The position numbers were made by a program, and so were the translations under genes. DNA of 64,000 nt from Halosaccharopolyspora lacisalsi (GTDB taxonomy: Bacteria > Actinomycetota > Actinomycetes > Mycobacteriales > Pseudonocardiaceae): assembly GCF_014137975.1 (NCBI RefSeq), contig NZ_JACGWZ010000008.1, forward strand, positions 124,001-188,000, given 5' to 3'. Positions 43,666-51,950 of this stretch are shown one piece after another. The notes beneath the pieces are model-generated. The model was not told the DNA's origin and made no database searches. It saw nothing but the letters and a program-made list of their open reading frames with translations. The stretch's first letter is position 1, and each line of letters starts with the position of its first letter.

Positions 43666-44612
43666 CGGTTCAGCGCGGGGAACTTGGTGGTGAACTCGCG
43701 AAACGCGGCCAACGACTCGTCGCGGGCGTCGAACCGCGGGGTGGCGGTCACGTCCATGTGTTCCCAGACGGTCCTGTCCTGCTCGAAGGCGAGCTTGCTG
43801 TTGGTGATCAGCGACTTCAGCAGCTCCGCCGGAGCCGTCCCGTCCTCGGGGTCGGGTACGAGGCCGTAGGCGACCCGAGCGATGCAGCCCTCCGATGTCG
43901 GGGTCGTGCCCGTAATGATGACGTGCGCGTCGTCGCCCAGACTCAGCTCGGAGGCCACCAGGGTGGGGCTGAACGCTCTGGCGTGGAACCCGGTCCGCAG
44001 CACCCGATCTCCGGCATCGCCCTGCGACCAACCGGACGAACGGCTCACGAACACGCCCTGCATGCTCAGTTCGCCCTCGGCCCCCTGCTCCAGGGTCATC
44101 TTGAGCACCTTCGGCACCTTGTGCAGCGCGGTGAAATGATCGATGTCGAAGGCGTTCTCGACGACGAGGTCACCGTCGACCTTGATCGGCAGCGAGAATC
44201 CGGCGACGACGACGTGGGTCTCGGCGAGCTTGCGCATCGCTTCGGTGAACCCCCTGTCGTCTTCCGAGGTATCCGAAAGCCGGGCGAACAGAACACCGCC
44301 GAGTTGCAGGGCAGGATACTCCCGCACGCAGTACCTCCGTCCCTCTCGCTCGCCGAGATGGATGGCCTTGCCGTGGAACGGACAGATCACCCCGGCACGC
44401 GCTACCGTGCCGCCGTAGCCGAGGTTGGCTCCACGATGCGGGCAGATCGCGTCGTACACTCCGACCCGCCCGTCCCGACGAACCGCCACGAGTGCGCGGT
44501 CTCCCACGTGCAGCGGCGTCACGTCCTCGGTGAGCTCCTCGTCGAACGCCAGTAAGTACCACCCCGTGTGCACCGCCGGGTCCTGCCCGCTCAGTGTGTC
44601 GCTGCTGAGCAC
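43662..44612 (-). CDS. Rieske [2Fe-2S] non-heme iron oxygenase
   Basis: A 316-residue protein from GTG 44612. The Rieske centre is Cys57-His59 (ICPHRGANLG) and Cys77-His80 (ICPFHGKAI). The mononuclear iron ligands are His159 and His164 in FDIDHFTALH. Its layout resembles PaO/RedG-type oxygenases that hydroxylate or oxidatively cyclise natural products. It needs a reductase that is not encoded here. It overlaps the amine oxidase gene by about 20 bases and the hydrolase gene by four, so the three are co-translated. The substrate is probably the azole peptide or a precursor of its side group. Confidence 0.92.
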   Translation of the reverse strand: MLSSDTLSGQDPAVHTGWYLLAFDEELTEDVTPLHVGDRALVAVRRDGRVGVYDAICPHRGANLGYGGTVARAGVICPFHGKAIHLGEREGRRYCVREYPALQLGGVLFARLSDTSEDDRGFTEAMRKLAETHVVVAGFSLPIKVDGDLVVENAFDIDHFTALHKVPKVLKMTLEQGAEGELSMQGVFVSRSSGWSQGDAGDRVLRTGFHARAFSPTLVASELSLGDDAHVIITGTTPTSEGCIARVAYGLVPDPEDGTAPAELLKSLITNSKLAFEQDRTVWEHMDVTATPRFDARDESLAAFREFTTKFPALNR

Positions 44613-45841
44613 TCCAACGCCTCCTGTACCTGTCGGCCTGCTCGTCTGCCACTCTCGTACGCACCGTGGACACTTCCGGCCTCGGCCGGACCACAGGTAG
44701 CTTCACCGGCGAAGAAGATCGTGTCCGCTACCGGTTCGGCCCAGTGGCTCGCGTCCGACACCGCCCCGTTCCGCGGAAAGGTGAAGGCTCCCGTCACGTA
44801 GGGATCACCGCCCCAGTCAGCGATCCGCACGTCGATGATGTCGGCCCGCGAGGTCCAGGGCAGTGCCCGCGCGAGCAGTTCGGCCAGACCCGACCGGGAC
44901 GTCGCGACCGAGCGCAGCTTTTCCGCCGACGGACCCTTGCAAACCAGGCACACGTGCGGGCTCGCCGCGGTCGCCCGCAGGAATCCGCACGCCGTGTCGG
45001 CATCGAAGACCACGGTGGTATCCGGAGCGAGCACCGAGGTGGTCACCACGACCGACAGCGCGTCACCAAGACCGAGACCGGTGGCGGCCGCGTGCTTGAC
45101 GACCGGAAGCCGATCGATCCGCAGCGTCCCCCGGGTGATCACGGGCGGCGGAGCCGTCACCACGACCGCTCTCGCCCGCACCGATCCCGTGGGGCCGGTG
45201 ACCGTCGCGTACTTCCGGGACCGGTCGACTTCCCACGCCGGAGTGCCCAACCGCACGTCGGTCCCCTCGGCCAGTGCTTCGATCACCGCGTCGTACCCGG
45301 CCGACAGACAGTACTGGCCGCTGCCGACCCGAGATCCCGTCCGGCAGGCGGCGGCACCGCGAGCGTCGAGCTCGGCGAGGTCGGCGGCCCACGTCTGCCG
45401 CAGCCACTCGGCGGCCACGGCACCCTCGCGTTCGTGCAGCTCCAGGCTCGCGAGCCACCGCCGCACCGTCAGGCTCCGCTCCCCTACGTCGCGAAGACGA
45501 TCGTCGATCGACCAGGGTGGGTTCGGCCACCGCGCCAACGCGCTCATCGGGCGACTGGCCCCGTCGACGACAGCGGTGGCCGCGGCATCGGAGAACGATG
45601 TGGTCGTCCAGGATCCCCCGATACTCGTCCACAGCGAATTGTGCTCACCGTGGACGACCTGCGCACCCAGTTCGACGGGGAGATGACCGCCTCTTGGGTG
45701 GTACGTCATGATTCGTCCACCGATGCGGTCCCGCGCCTCGTGCACGACCACCCGCAGATCGGATTTCAACAGTTCCCGGGCGCACGCCAGTCCGGCCGCT
45801 CCAGCACCGATGACGACCACGTCGAAAAATTCGGCGCCCAT
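44591..45841 (-). CDS. FAD-dependent amine oxidase
   Basis: A 416-residue flavoprotein from ATG 45841 (an in-frame GTG lies 24 bases upstream). The dinucleotide motif is VVVIGAGAAGLACARELL, with EARDRIGGRIMTY next and LGAQVVHG; the C-terminal FAD contact is IFFAGEATCGPAEAGSVHGAY. This is the monoamine/L-amino-acid oxidase family. In this cluster it might oxidise the free N-terminal amine of Tyr once the leader is removed, or an aminosugar, but the sequence does not decide this. It heads the minus-strand operon amine oxidase-Rieske-hydrolase and is divergent from the O-methyltransferase gene. Confidence 0.88.
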   Translation of the reverse strand: MGAEFFDVVVIGAGAAGLACARELLKSDLRVVVHEARDRIGGRIMTYHPRGGHLPVELGAQVVHGEHNSLWTSIGGSWTTTSFSDAAATAVVDGASRPMSALARWPNPPWSIDDRLRDVGERSLTVRRWLASLELHEREGAVAAEWLRQTWAADLAELDARGAAACRTGSRVGSGQYCLSAGYDAVIEALAEGTDVRLGTPAWEVDRSRKYATVTGPTGSVRARAVVVTAPPPVITRGTLRIDRLPVVKHAAATGLGLGDALSVVVTTSVLAPDTTVVFDADTACGFLRATAASPHVCLVCKGPSAEKLRSVATSRSGLAELLARALPWTSRADIIDVRIADWGGDPYVTGAFTFPRNGAVSDASHWAEPVADTIFFAGEATCGPAEAGSVHGAYESGRRAGRQVQEALECSAATH

Positions 45842-45960
45842 CCCACCCCCCGATACACGTTCCACTGCATCACCACGCAGTTCACCCTAACAGCGAGAGG
45901 ACAACACCGACAGGACGAAGACCCACATAAAAGATAGTATACGTTCACAGCGATCCGTGT

Positions 45961-45966
45961 TAATCT
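45961..45966 (+). promoter_or_regulatory. Candidate -10 box (TAATCT) for a leaderless methyltransferase transcript
   Basis: TAATCT ends 7 bases before GTG 45974 with no ribosome site between. The surrounding 45920-45970 stretch is AT-rich and forms the divergent promoter region shared with the amine oxidase operon. Confidence 0.35.
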
Positions 45967-45973
45967 TCCGACC

Positions 45974-46987
45974 GTGCAACAGCGCGACAATCCGTCGTCG
46001 AGCGGATCACCCGCCGGGCAACTAGCCACCAGCATCACTGGTTTCATCGTCACCCAGGCCGTCTACGCCTCAGCCAAACTGGGGATCGCGGATTTAGTTA
46101 ACGACGGTCCGGTACCGATCGAGGAACTCGCCAAGAGCACGAACACGGACTCGGACTCGCTGTACCGGCTGCTGCGCATGCTGTCCGGTTCTGGAATTTT
46201 CGTGGAGCACGCCGACTCCGAGTTCGGGAACTCCGAGGTCAGCTCCCTGCTGCGAAGCGACCTGGGAACGTTCCGAGATTTCGCGATCACTTTCGGAGAA
46301 GGATTCTACACCGCATTCGGTGACATGCTGCGCTCCGTCGAGACCGGATCCCCTTCGTTCAACATGGTGCACGGAACGGACTACGACAGCCACTACGCGC
46401 AGAACCCGGAATCAGGACGTCACTACCATGCTTTCATGGCCGGAGGCAAGAGAGCGCTGGCCGCCCGGCTGGCCGCCGAGGAATGGCAGGACGGTGAACT
46501 CGTCGTCGACGTCGGGGGCGGCAACGGAACGCTGCTGATCGAGTTGCTGCAGCGGCGGCCGGAATTGCGCGGACTCGTCACCGATCTGGACCATGTCGTC
46601 CGGGACGCCGAGGAACGGATCGCACTGGCCGAGCTCGGGGACCGCCTGACGGCCGTTGGCGGCGACTTCTTTGGCGGTGTCCCGAGTGGCGGGCACAGCT
46701 ACTTGCTGTCCAGGATCCTGCACGGATGGAGCGACCGGGACGCCGCGGTCATCTTGCACAATGTACGCAGGGCCATCCCTGAGGAAGGACGATTGATCAT
46801 TGTCAACGACGTCGTCGCACCACCCAACGAGCCCGGCCAGAAGATGATGGATCTACTCGCGCTGGTACTCGGTGGTCGGGAACGCACGGAATCGCAGTGG
46901 TGCACGCTGCTGTCCGCGAACGGGTTCGAACTCACGGACGTACGTCCCGGATCACTGCACAGTCTGATCGATGCTCGACCGGTGTGA
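45974..46987 (+). CDS. SAM-dependent O-methyltransferase (winged-helix dimerisation type)
   Basis: A 337-residue protein from GTG 45974. The N-terminal winged helix (about 15-110: ASAKLGIADLV, STNTDSDSLYRLLRML) is followed by the SAM domain with VVDVGGGNGTLLIELL, and SRILHGWSDRDAAVILHNVR carrying the usual catalytic-His region. This is the family of plant- and antibiotic-type O-methyltransferases (PigF/RedI, DnrK, ASMT). The core Tyr hydroxyl, the product carboxylate or a sugar hydroxyl are candidate acceptors. It contains a TTA codon at 46094-46096, and may therefore be under tRNA-Leu(UUA) control. Confidence 0.92.
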   Translation: MQQRDNPSSSGSPAGQLATSITGFIVTQAVYASAKLGIADLVNDGPVPIEELAKSTNTDSDSLYRLLRMLSGSGIFVEHADSEFGNSEVSSLLRSDLGTFRDFAITFGEGFYTAFGDMLRSVETGSPSFNMVHGTDYDSHYAQNPESGRHYHAFMAGGKRALAARLAAEEWQDGELVVDVGGGNGTLLIELLQRRPELRGLVTDLDHVVRDAEERIALAELGDRLTAVGGDFFGGVPSGGHSYLLSRILHGWSDRDAAVILHNVRRAIPEEGRLIIVNDVVAPPNEPGQKMMDLLALVLGGRERTESQWCTLLSANGFELTDVRPGSLHSLIDARPV

Positions 46988-46995
46988 AAACCCGC

Positions 46996-47772
46996 TCAAG
47001 AAGACACCTGCCGTGTCCGGTGGGCGAGTTCGTCCTGATCGATCGTCTCGTTGAAGGCCGCACCGACGCTGAGCATGCGCCGCCCACCGACGAAGGTGAA
47101 CACCAGCGCGGGAAGCAGGCAGACGACCAGGGCGACCACGGTCCAGATGAGCGCCTCACCAACCCTGCCCTGCGGGAACGAATACACGACAACGACCCGC
47201 ACGAGGCTTTCCCCGATCCAGGTCACACCCCAGACGACCGTCATGATGTAGACCATCTTCCGGAAACGCGGAACCTGCTCCCAGGTGAGCTCGAACCGAG
47301 CCAGACTCTCCGCGTCACCACCCGCGGCGACCGGCCTGATGAACTCGTACATGAGCGGACGCCCCAGAAAGCAGCTGACCACCATGTAACCACCCACCAC
47401 GACGAAGAAGAAGGACGGCTTGACCAACAGGATGCGCGGATCGTGAGTCAGGAACGTGATCGCGATACCAACGCTGAACATCAACAGCACCAACAGGGGC
47501 ACACCGTCCAGGCGACGCCGCCCGAACACACCGACCAGCACACTGACGACACTGACCGAAGCACCGATCGTCAACGCCCAGAACGAGGCGACACCGAAAC
47601 CGCGCAGCACGAAGTACACGACCACGGGAACGAAAACATCGATCAGCGTCGGCAACACGGAACGCAGCACACCCCCACCACGCGCACCGGTTTTTGGGCG
47701 ATCCGAGGTATTCACCGTCGCCGCCGCTCCCAACTGAGGTTGTGGGTTCGTACCTTTCGTGGTCCGTGTCAC
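46996..47772 (-). CDS. VC0807-like integral membrane protein
   Basis: A 258-residue protein from GTG 47772. About six helices (LIDVFVPVVVYFVLRGF, FWALTIGASVSVVSVLVG, VPLLVLLMFSVGIAITFL and more) and the conserved region KPSFFFVVVGGYMVVSCFLGRPLMYEF recall the VC0807/septation-protein-A-like family. The function is unknown. It lies 120 bases downstream of the precursor gene in the same direction, so it may be co-transcribed and serve as an immunity or transport helper; that is inference from position only. Confidence 0.78.
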   Translation of the reverse strand: MTRTTKGTNPQPQLGAAATVNTSDRPKTGARGGGVLRSVLPTLIDVFVPVVVYFVLRGFGVASFWALTIGASVSVVSVLVGVFGRRRLDGVPLLVLLMFSVGIAITFLTHDPRILLVKPSFFFVVVGGYMVVSCFLGRPLMYEFIRPVAAGGDAESLARFELTWEQVPRFRKMVYIMTVVWGVTWIGESLVRVVVVYSFPQGRVGEALIWTVVALVVCLLPALVFTFVGGRRMLSVGAAFNETIDQDELAHRTRQVSS

Positions 47773-47892
47773 CGATCAGTCCAGCGAAGCCGGTCCTGCG
47801 TTCCGAACCGCCGTGACGACGAAGCGGGTGGACGGGCACCCGGAAAAGTGGCTGCCCGCCCACTCTCATGCACCAACCAGATTACCTGCCGC

Positions 47893-48249
47893 TCAGCTGC
47901 AGCAGCAGGGGCAGCAGCAGCAGTAACCCGCTGAAACCGCTTCGAGGTCGTTCTCCGTAAGCTCCGTCATGTCCAGTTCGGGAGCATGCGGGATGTGCAG
48001 CTCGTAGTGACCGGTCTGCTCGCCGGCCTCCCACCACTGCACCTGCTTGTCCATGTCCGGCTCATCCTGACCGACCGGCACGTTGCGGACCAGATGCAGC
48101 TCGGCGGAATCGGCGACCTCCAGGCCGAACTCCCGGACAGCCGCCTTCGGGTCACTTTCCAGACGTGCTGCGAAAGCCTCGTCGTTCCAGGCCGTGGTCA
48201 GCACCTTCGTGTAAGCGTTGACGAAATCTGAGCGTGTCTGCGAGTCCAT
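47893..48249 (-). CDS. NHLP-leader TOMM precursor peptide, core YCCCCPCCCS
   Basis: A 118-residue precursor from ATG 48249 with GGGAAGG upstream. Residues 1-75 resemble the nitrile hydratase alpha subunit, as in NHLP precursors: KVLTTAWNDEAFAARL, ESDPKAAVREFGLEV and a segment LHLVRNVPVGQDEPDM. The leader ends TENDLEAVSAG (residues 98-108), an Ala-Gly version of the double-Gly cleavage site. The core, residues 109-118, is Tyr, four Cys, Pro, three Cys, Ser. Complete heterocyclisation would give seven thiazoles and possibly a terminal oxazole, split by a proline. The neighbouring cyclodehydratase, dehydrogenase and C39 exporter fit this reading. No second precursor was found. Confidence 0.93.
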   Translation of the reverse strand: MDSQTRSDFVNAYTKVLTTAWNDEAFAARLESDPKAAVREFGLEVADSAELHLVRNVPVGQDEPDMDKQVQWWEAGEQTGHYELHIPHAPELDMTELTENDLEAVSAGYCCCCPCCCS

Positions 48250-48575
48250 GAGACCTTCCCAAATCAAATCGACACGATCGCCCGGTGCTCGGTACTCCCG
48301 AGACGGGACGACCACTTGCCACTTCGACGGACAACCGCACGAAAAATCATCCTGCCGTGGCCGGTTGTATTTCCGGTGCGGCGGTGAACCCGATCGTTGT
48401 GCATCGATGGAACACCGGGTTCGAGAACGAGTATGGCACGACAACAGGACCGTGTACAGGAAAATTCCCGGGACGGCGGGCCGAAAATCCCCGAGCACAA
48501 TCGATAACTAAGTAACCTGGGGGAGCAAGGCGCAGGTCAGGAAGCAATTCCTCCGAGTGCGTGTTCATCAAATAA
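48250..48575. promoter_or_regulatory. Upstream region of the precursor gene
   Basis: These 326 bases lie between the precursor start and the 3' end of the IS630-like gene. Composition is clearly less GC-rich than its surroundings. A TAATTA element at about 48573-48578 and the stretch near 48330-48370 are possible promoter parts on the minus strand. A 73-codon frame (48347-48568, minus) was judged non-coding from its codon use. Confidence 0.4.
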
Positions 48576-49577
48576 TTAGACCCCGACAACGGACGCCTCA
48601 CTGCTCCGGACGGTCGAATCCAGCCACTCCAGCCGGGCACTCCGAGGGACGAGCTCCGAACGGCGGTCGGCTATCTTTTCGTATAGCCCCGGCAGCTGCG
48701 TGACACGACCGAAGCGCTCGCACCGAAGTTCGTGGACCCACAGGAAGACGCGCAGCATATTGTGCCACGATGCCGAATGGTCTGCGTAGTGCACTTGAAC
48801 GTCGCCCCTCCAGCCCGACGGGATCTCGTCCAAGAGAGCGGGCCGCTGTTCACTGGTGTCCACGACGACCCGGAGCGGCCTGCGAACGTCCGGGTCCGCA
48901 AGGCACCGCAGAAAATCCGACAGGCCGGCGGGTGCTGTGGGACCGGTCGCCGGACCTACGATCGGTACCGACTCGATCAGATCACCGATCGCGTGCACGC
49001 GCTCCGACGTGGCGGCCGGGGAAGCGCCCCGAGCAGCCTCGGCAACGGGCGGCCCGGGAGGCGACTGGTCCGCGCTCAGGACCATCGCACGGGTCCGTGA
49101 GTCGAGGTAGACGCCGAGGAGGTAGCGCAGTGTCGGGCGAAAGGGCGGATCGGTGTCGAACACGTACCCGTCCCGGATCCCCCAGCGCCGCCAGACCTTG
49201 CTCACCTGAGCATTGCTGACCCCCAGCGCGGAGGCCAGCGTCCGGGTGGACCAGCGCCGCGTTCCCTCCGGCCAGGGCGGTGGTTCCAAGGTCCAGGCGA
49301 TCACCCTGGCTTCGTCCACCGTGCGTGGCCTGCCCGAGCGCGGCGCGTCGATCAGACCATCCACGCCCAGCAGACGAAAACGTTTGATCCAGGTGACCAC
49401 GGTCTGGCGGGACACGCACACGCGCCGGACGATCTCTGCGTTGGAAACTCCGTCCGCGGCGAGCATGATGATTTTCGCGCGCCGCCCCAACTGTGTATCA
49501 CCGTGCGCGGTACAGGACCAGTGGCTGAGTTGTCTCAATTGTGTATCGGTCAGTGTCAACGGCTCACGACGCTTCAT
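48576..49577 (-). CDS. IS630-like transposase with degenerate catalytic triad (possible domesticated DNA-binding protein)
   Basis: A 333-residue protein from ATG 49577. Two helix-turn-helix units (residues 40-70: NAEIVRRVCVSRQTVVTWIK; 108-135: RWSTRTLASALGVSNAQVSK) precede a DDE-like domain. The first Asp survives at 170 (YLDSRTRAMVLSAD) and the second at 240 (RVVVDTSEQ). In IS630 the third acid sits in SWLNQVE; here it reads SWHNMLR, with Arg276 in place of Glu. The Glu-Lys-Ser after the first Asp is also lost. Transposition is unlikely, while DNA binding may persist. No terminal inverted repeats were seen. It lies upstream of the precursor gene and downstream of the adenylation-enzyme gene, on the same strand. 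Confidence 0.8.
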   Translation of the reverse strand: MKRREPLTLTDTQLRQLSHWSCTAHGDTQLGRRAKIIMLAADGVSNAEIVRRVCVSRQTVVTWIKRFRLLGVDGLIDAPRSGRPRTVDEARVIAWTLEPPPWPEGTRRWSTRTLASALGVSNAQVSKVWRRWGIRDGYVFDTDPPFRPTLRYLLGVYLDSRTRAMVLSADQSPPGPPVAEAARGASPAATSERVHAIGDLIESVPIVGPATGPTAPAGLSDFLRCLADPDVRRPLRVVVDTSEQRPALLDEIPSGWRGDVQVHYADHSASWHNMLRVFLWVHELRCERFGRVTQLPGLYEKIADRRSELVPRSARLEWLDSTVRSSEASVVGV

Positions 49578-49750
49578 CTTCGAAACTTCCCCATAGCTCC
49601 GGATCTCATCCAAACAATTTCGAACTGATCGCACAGTCATCAAAGTTACAGAAGATCGGGCGATCCCGATTCGGCCGCATCGCGATCGTCCCCCCATCGT
49701 TAGGACCGGCCACTCACGCGGGCATTCGTCGGGGACGGCCCCGTGCGGAG

Positions 49751-50821
49751 TCAGTAGATTCCCTCCGGCGCGGACCGGATCCGCTGCAGCGGCCGCACGT
49801 TCGCCACACCGTCACTGGGCCAACGCCCGCACGGGTCGTAACGCTGAGCCTGGTCACGCTCGAGGATGTTCGGCAGCAGTAGATCCTCGTGCAGCACCGT
49901 CAAACGCACCTGCCCGGTCTCGGCGTACTCGACGGTTCGCCGCGTGTCCTCCCTGTCGACAACCGCCATGGTCACCTGTGGATAGTTGGGCACGTAAGGC
50001 ACCACTCGACCCTCGTCCTCGGTGGGCAGCCCCGCCGCGTTGCCGAAGGTATTGCCGTAGCTGTAACCGCAGATTCCGCCGTCGAGCGCGGCGGCAAAGG
50101 ACCGGTACATGGCCGGAGTCAGTTGCGTGCCACTCAGGCGGACACCGGACAGGGCGGCCACCACCTCCGGGCTCCGCCGCAGCAAGGCCCGCAACAGTGC
50201 CGGTGTGGTGTTGACGTAGTCGACGGTCCCGCTTTCCAGGACGGACACCATCTGGTCCACCAGGTGGTCGGTGTAGTCATCGGCCCCCCGCAGGTCCCCG
50301 GCACGCACCAGACGTTTGACCCAGCGGGGATCCATGTCGATGCTGTGCACGCGCCCGGCGAACAGCTCGGAGACCTCCCAAATCCCGTTTCCGATCAAGT
50401 GCGGCCCGCTCGGGGTCGCCTGGAGCCAGGTTCGGCCCGGTTGGAATCCCTCGGTCACGAAGGACCACCTTCGCCACACTCCGCGATGCACGAGCATGTC
50501 CCGGGTGTAAAACACGCGGCACGGAGACCCCGTGGTCCCACCGCTCTCCCAGATTCGTCCTGTTACCGGTCTCCCGACCGCCAGGGGAACGAGTTCAACG
50601 GGATCCAGGTGGCGTAGCTCGTCCAGCACGAAAGGGCCGAACTCGGTCAACTGCTCGTAACGAGTGATGTCGCGCGGATCGAAGGAGAGCTCGCCGGCTT
50701 TCCTGAGCCAATAGGGGCTTCCTGTCCGCGGATCGAAATGCCGGTGCAGTACGTGACGGGTCCACTCGTCGAGATCCGTTTCCAGCCACCGATCGATCCG
50801 CGAGTCCGGTTCGCCGGTCAT
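49751..50821 (-). CDS. PaaK/EhpF-like adenylate-forming enzyme
   Basis: A 356-residue protein from ATG 50821 that overlaps the acyltransferase stop (ATGA). The ATP-binding P-loop is WESGGTTGSPCRVFY; other landmarks are YVNTTPALLRALLRRSPE, CGYSYGNTFGNAAGL, and a C-terminus around LERDQAQRYDPCGRW. It is shorter than phenylacetate-CoA ligase (about 430 residues) because the mobile C-terminal domain is lacking, as in phenazine-cluster EhpF-like proteins. It would activate a carboxylate as an acyl-adenylate, whether an external acid to be attached or the C-terminus of the peptide. It forms a minus-strand pair with the acyltransferase. Confidence 0.82.
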   Translation of the reverse strand: MTGEPDSRIDRWLETDLDEWTRHVLHRHFDPRTGSPYWLRKAGELSFDPRDITRYEQLTEFGPFVLDELRHLDPVELVPLAVGRPVTGRIWESGGTTGSPCRVFYTRDMLVHRGVWRRWSFVTEGFQPGRTWLQATPSGPHLIGNGIWEVSELFAGRVHSIDMDPRWVKRLVRAGDLRGADDYTDHLVDQMVSVLESGTVDYVNTTPALLRALLRRSPEVVAALSGVRLSGTQLTPAMYRSFAAALDGGICGYSYGNTFGNAAGLPTEDEGRVVPYVPNYPQVTMAVVDREDTRRTVEYAETGQVRLTVLHEDLLLPNILERDQAQRYDPCGRWPSDGVANVRPLQRIRSAPEGIY

Positions 50822-51792
50822 CTGGTCCCCGTCGCCGCAGTGTCGCCCGATGTATCGACCCCGAGTTCGTGGATGACGCTGAGCGTCTCCCGTACATGCT
50901 CGGGCTCCTCCACGTGCACGACCGGAAAGGGAACGCTGAGATAGCGATCGAACCGGGACGGGCCGACCACCACACCAAGCTCCGCCCCCGTTTCCTCCAG
51001 ACCGGCGTGCATGTGCGGTACGCTCACCGGACTCGTGCTGTTTCGCAAGAACGCATCCCGGACCTGGTCTCCAGTACGCAACACTTTCGCCTCCAGACAG
51101 GAACAGATCGGGACGACGGGATCGTGAAAATCGAGGCGTTCGATGTGGGGGCGCAGGGCCGTCGCCAGGTGCCCCTGCAATGGCGAATGCACGGCGGGAC
51201 CACCCCCACCCAGCGGAGTCACCCTGTCCTCCGGGAACAGCTCGGGGAGGCGCCGCACGGCGTCGTGGTGCCCGCTGAGAACGAGCAGGCGCCGCTCCCC
51301 AGGACCGATCGGTCCCAGATCACCGGCGAGATACACCCCTCCCGCGGCCGCACCCTGGTAGTCGGACAACGGCGCCCGCACCGGCACGGCGATGGTGGCG
51401 ACCGCCTGTTGTCGTCCGTCCTCCGGCAAGACGGGCACCTCACGGGCCCGCATCAACAGATCCAACAGCTCAGCACGAGTGATCGATCCGGCAAGACCCG
51501 CGCTGACCAGAGCCCCGAGACTGAGTCCACTCAGCACCGAAGGGGTGATGCCGAAATCGGCGAGCACGTCGTGGGCGGCGAAGGCCAGCGCCGTCTGCCG
51601 GATCGCACCGATGCCGCGTGGTCGCCCGTCGTCGTCCGGAGTATCGGCCCGCAGCAGCCGGGTGGTCGACAGCCCGGTACGTGCCTCAACATCAAAATAA
51701 CAGCGACGAGCGGCCTCGAACTGTTCGTAAAGTCCTTCTCCCATTCCGGGGCGGTCGTTGAATCCTCCGCCGAGTATGTACGCCAATGCCAT
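50818..51792 (-). CDS. Malonyl-CoA:ACP transacylase-like acyltransferase
   Basis: A 324-residue protein from ATG 51792 (MALAYILGGGFNDRPGMGEG); the in-frame start at 51822 adds ten unconvincing residues. The nucleophile elbow is GLSLG (Ser91) and the catalytic His is His202 in AVHSPLQ, as in FabD. The segment CYFDVEARTGLSTTRLL matches the early FabD region. There is no acyl carrier protein in the window. Together with the EhpF-like enzyme it points to an acyl group being loaded or transferred onto the peptide product or its sugar. Confidence 0.82.
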   Translation of the reverse strand: MALAYILGGGFNDRPGMGEGLYEQFEAARRCYFDVEARTGLSTTRLLRADTPDDDGRPRGIGAIRQTALAFAAHDVLADFGITPSVLSGLSLGALVSAGLAGSITRAELLDLLMRAREVPVLPEDGRQQAVATIAVPVRAPLSDYQGAAAGGVYLAGDLGPIGPGERRLLVLSGHHDAVRRLPELFPEDRVTPLGGGGPAVHSPLQGHLATALRPHIERLDFHDPVVPICSCLEAKVLRTGDQVRDAFLRNSTSPVSVPHMHAGLEETGAELGVVVGPSRFDRYLSVPFPVVHVEEPEHVRETLSVIHELGVDTSGDTAATGTR

Positions 51793-51950
51793 CCATGGCC
51801 CCCAACACCCCAAACGACTCAATTTGCCGACTCAAAGCCCCCCGTAAGCGTGTAAAACACACTACATACCTACGGGCGAGTGTCAACGTCAACGTGTTTG
51901 CAAAGTTTCTATGCTGGTTGGCCCCGGAGTTACGGGGTAGCCTCCGGCAC

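Noticed and set aside
47902-47931. TGC-rich trinucleotide run could be a simple repeat or sequencing artefact rather than a peptide core
   Set aside because: It is in frame with a full NHLP leader, follows a proper AVSAG site, is interrupted by a Pro codon and ends in a Ser codon before a stop, and the cluster encodes enzymes that need such a core.
48347-48568. A 73-codon minus-strand frame upstream of the precursor gene (MNTHSEELLPDL)
   Set aside because: Third-position GC is low and unlike neighbouring genes, there is no ribosome site, and it shows no leader or core features of a second precursor.
48576-49577. First read as an active insertion sequence
   Set aside because: The third catalytic acid is Arg and no terminal inverted repeats or target duplication were seen around it.
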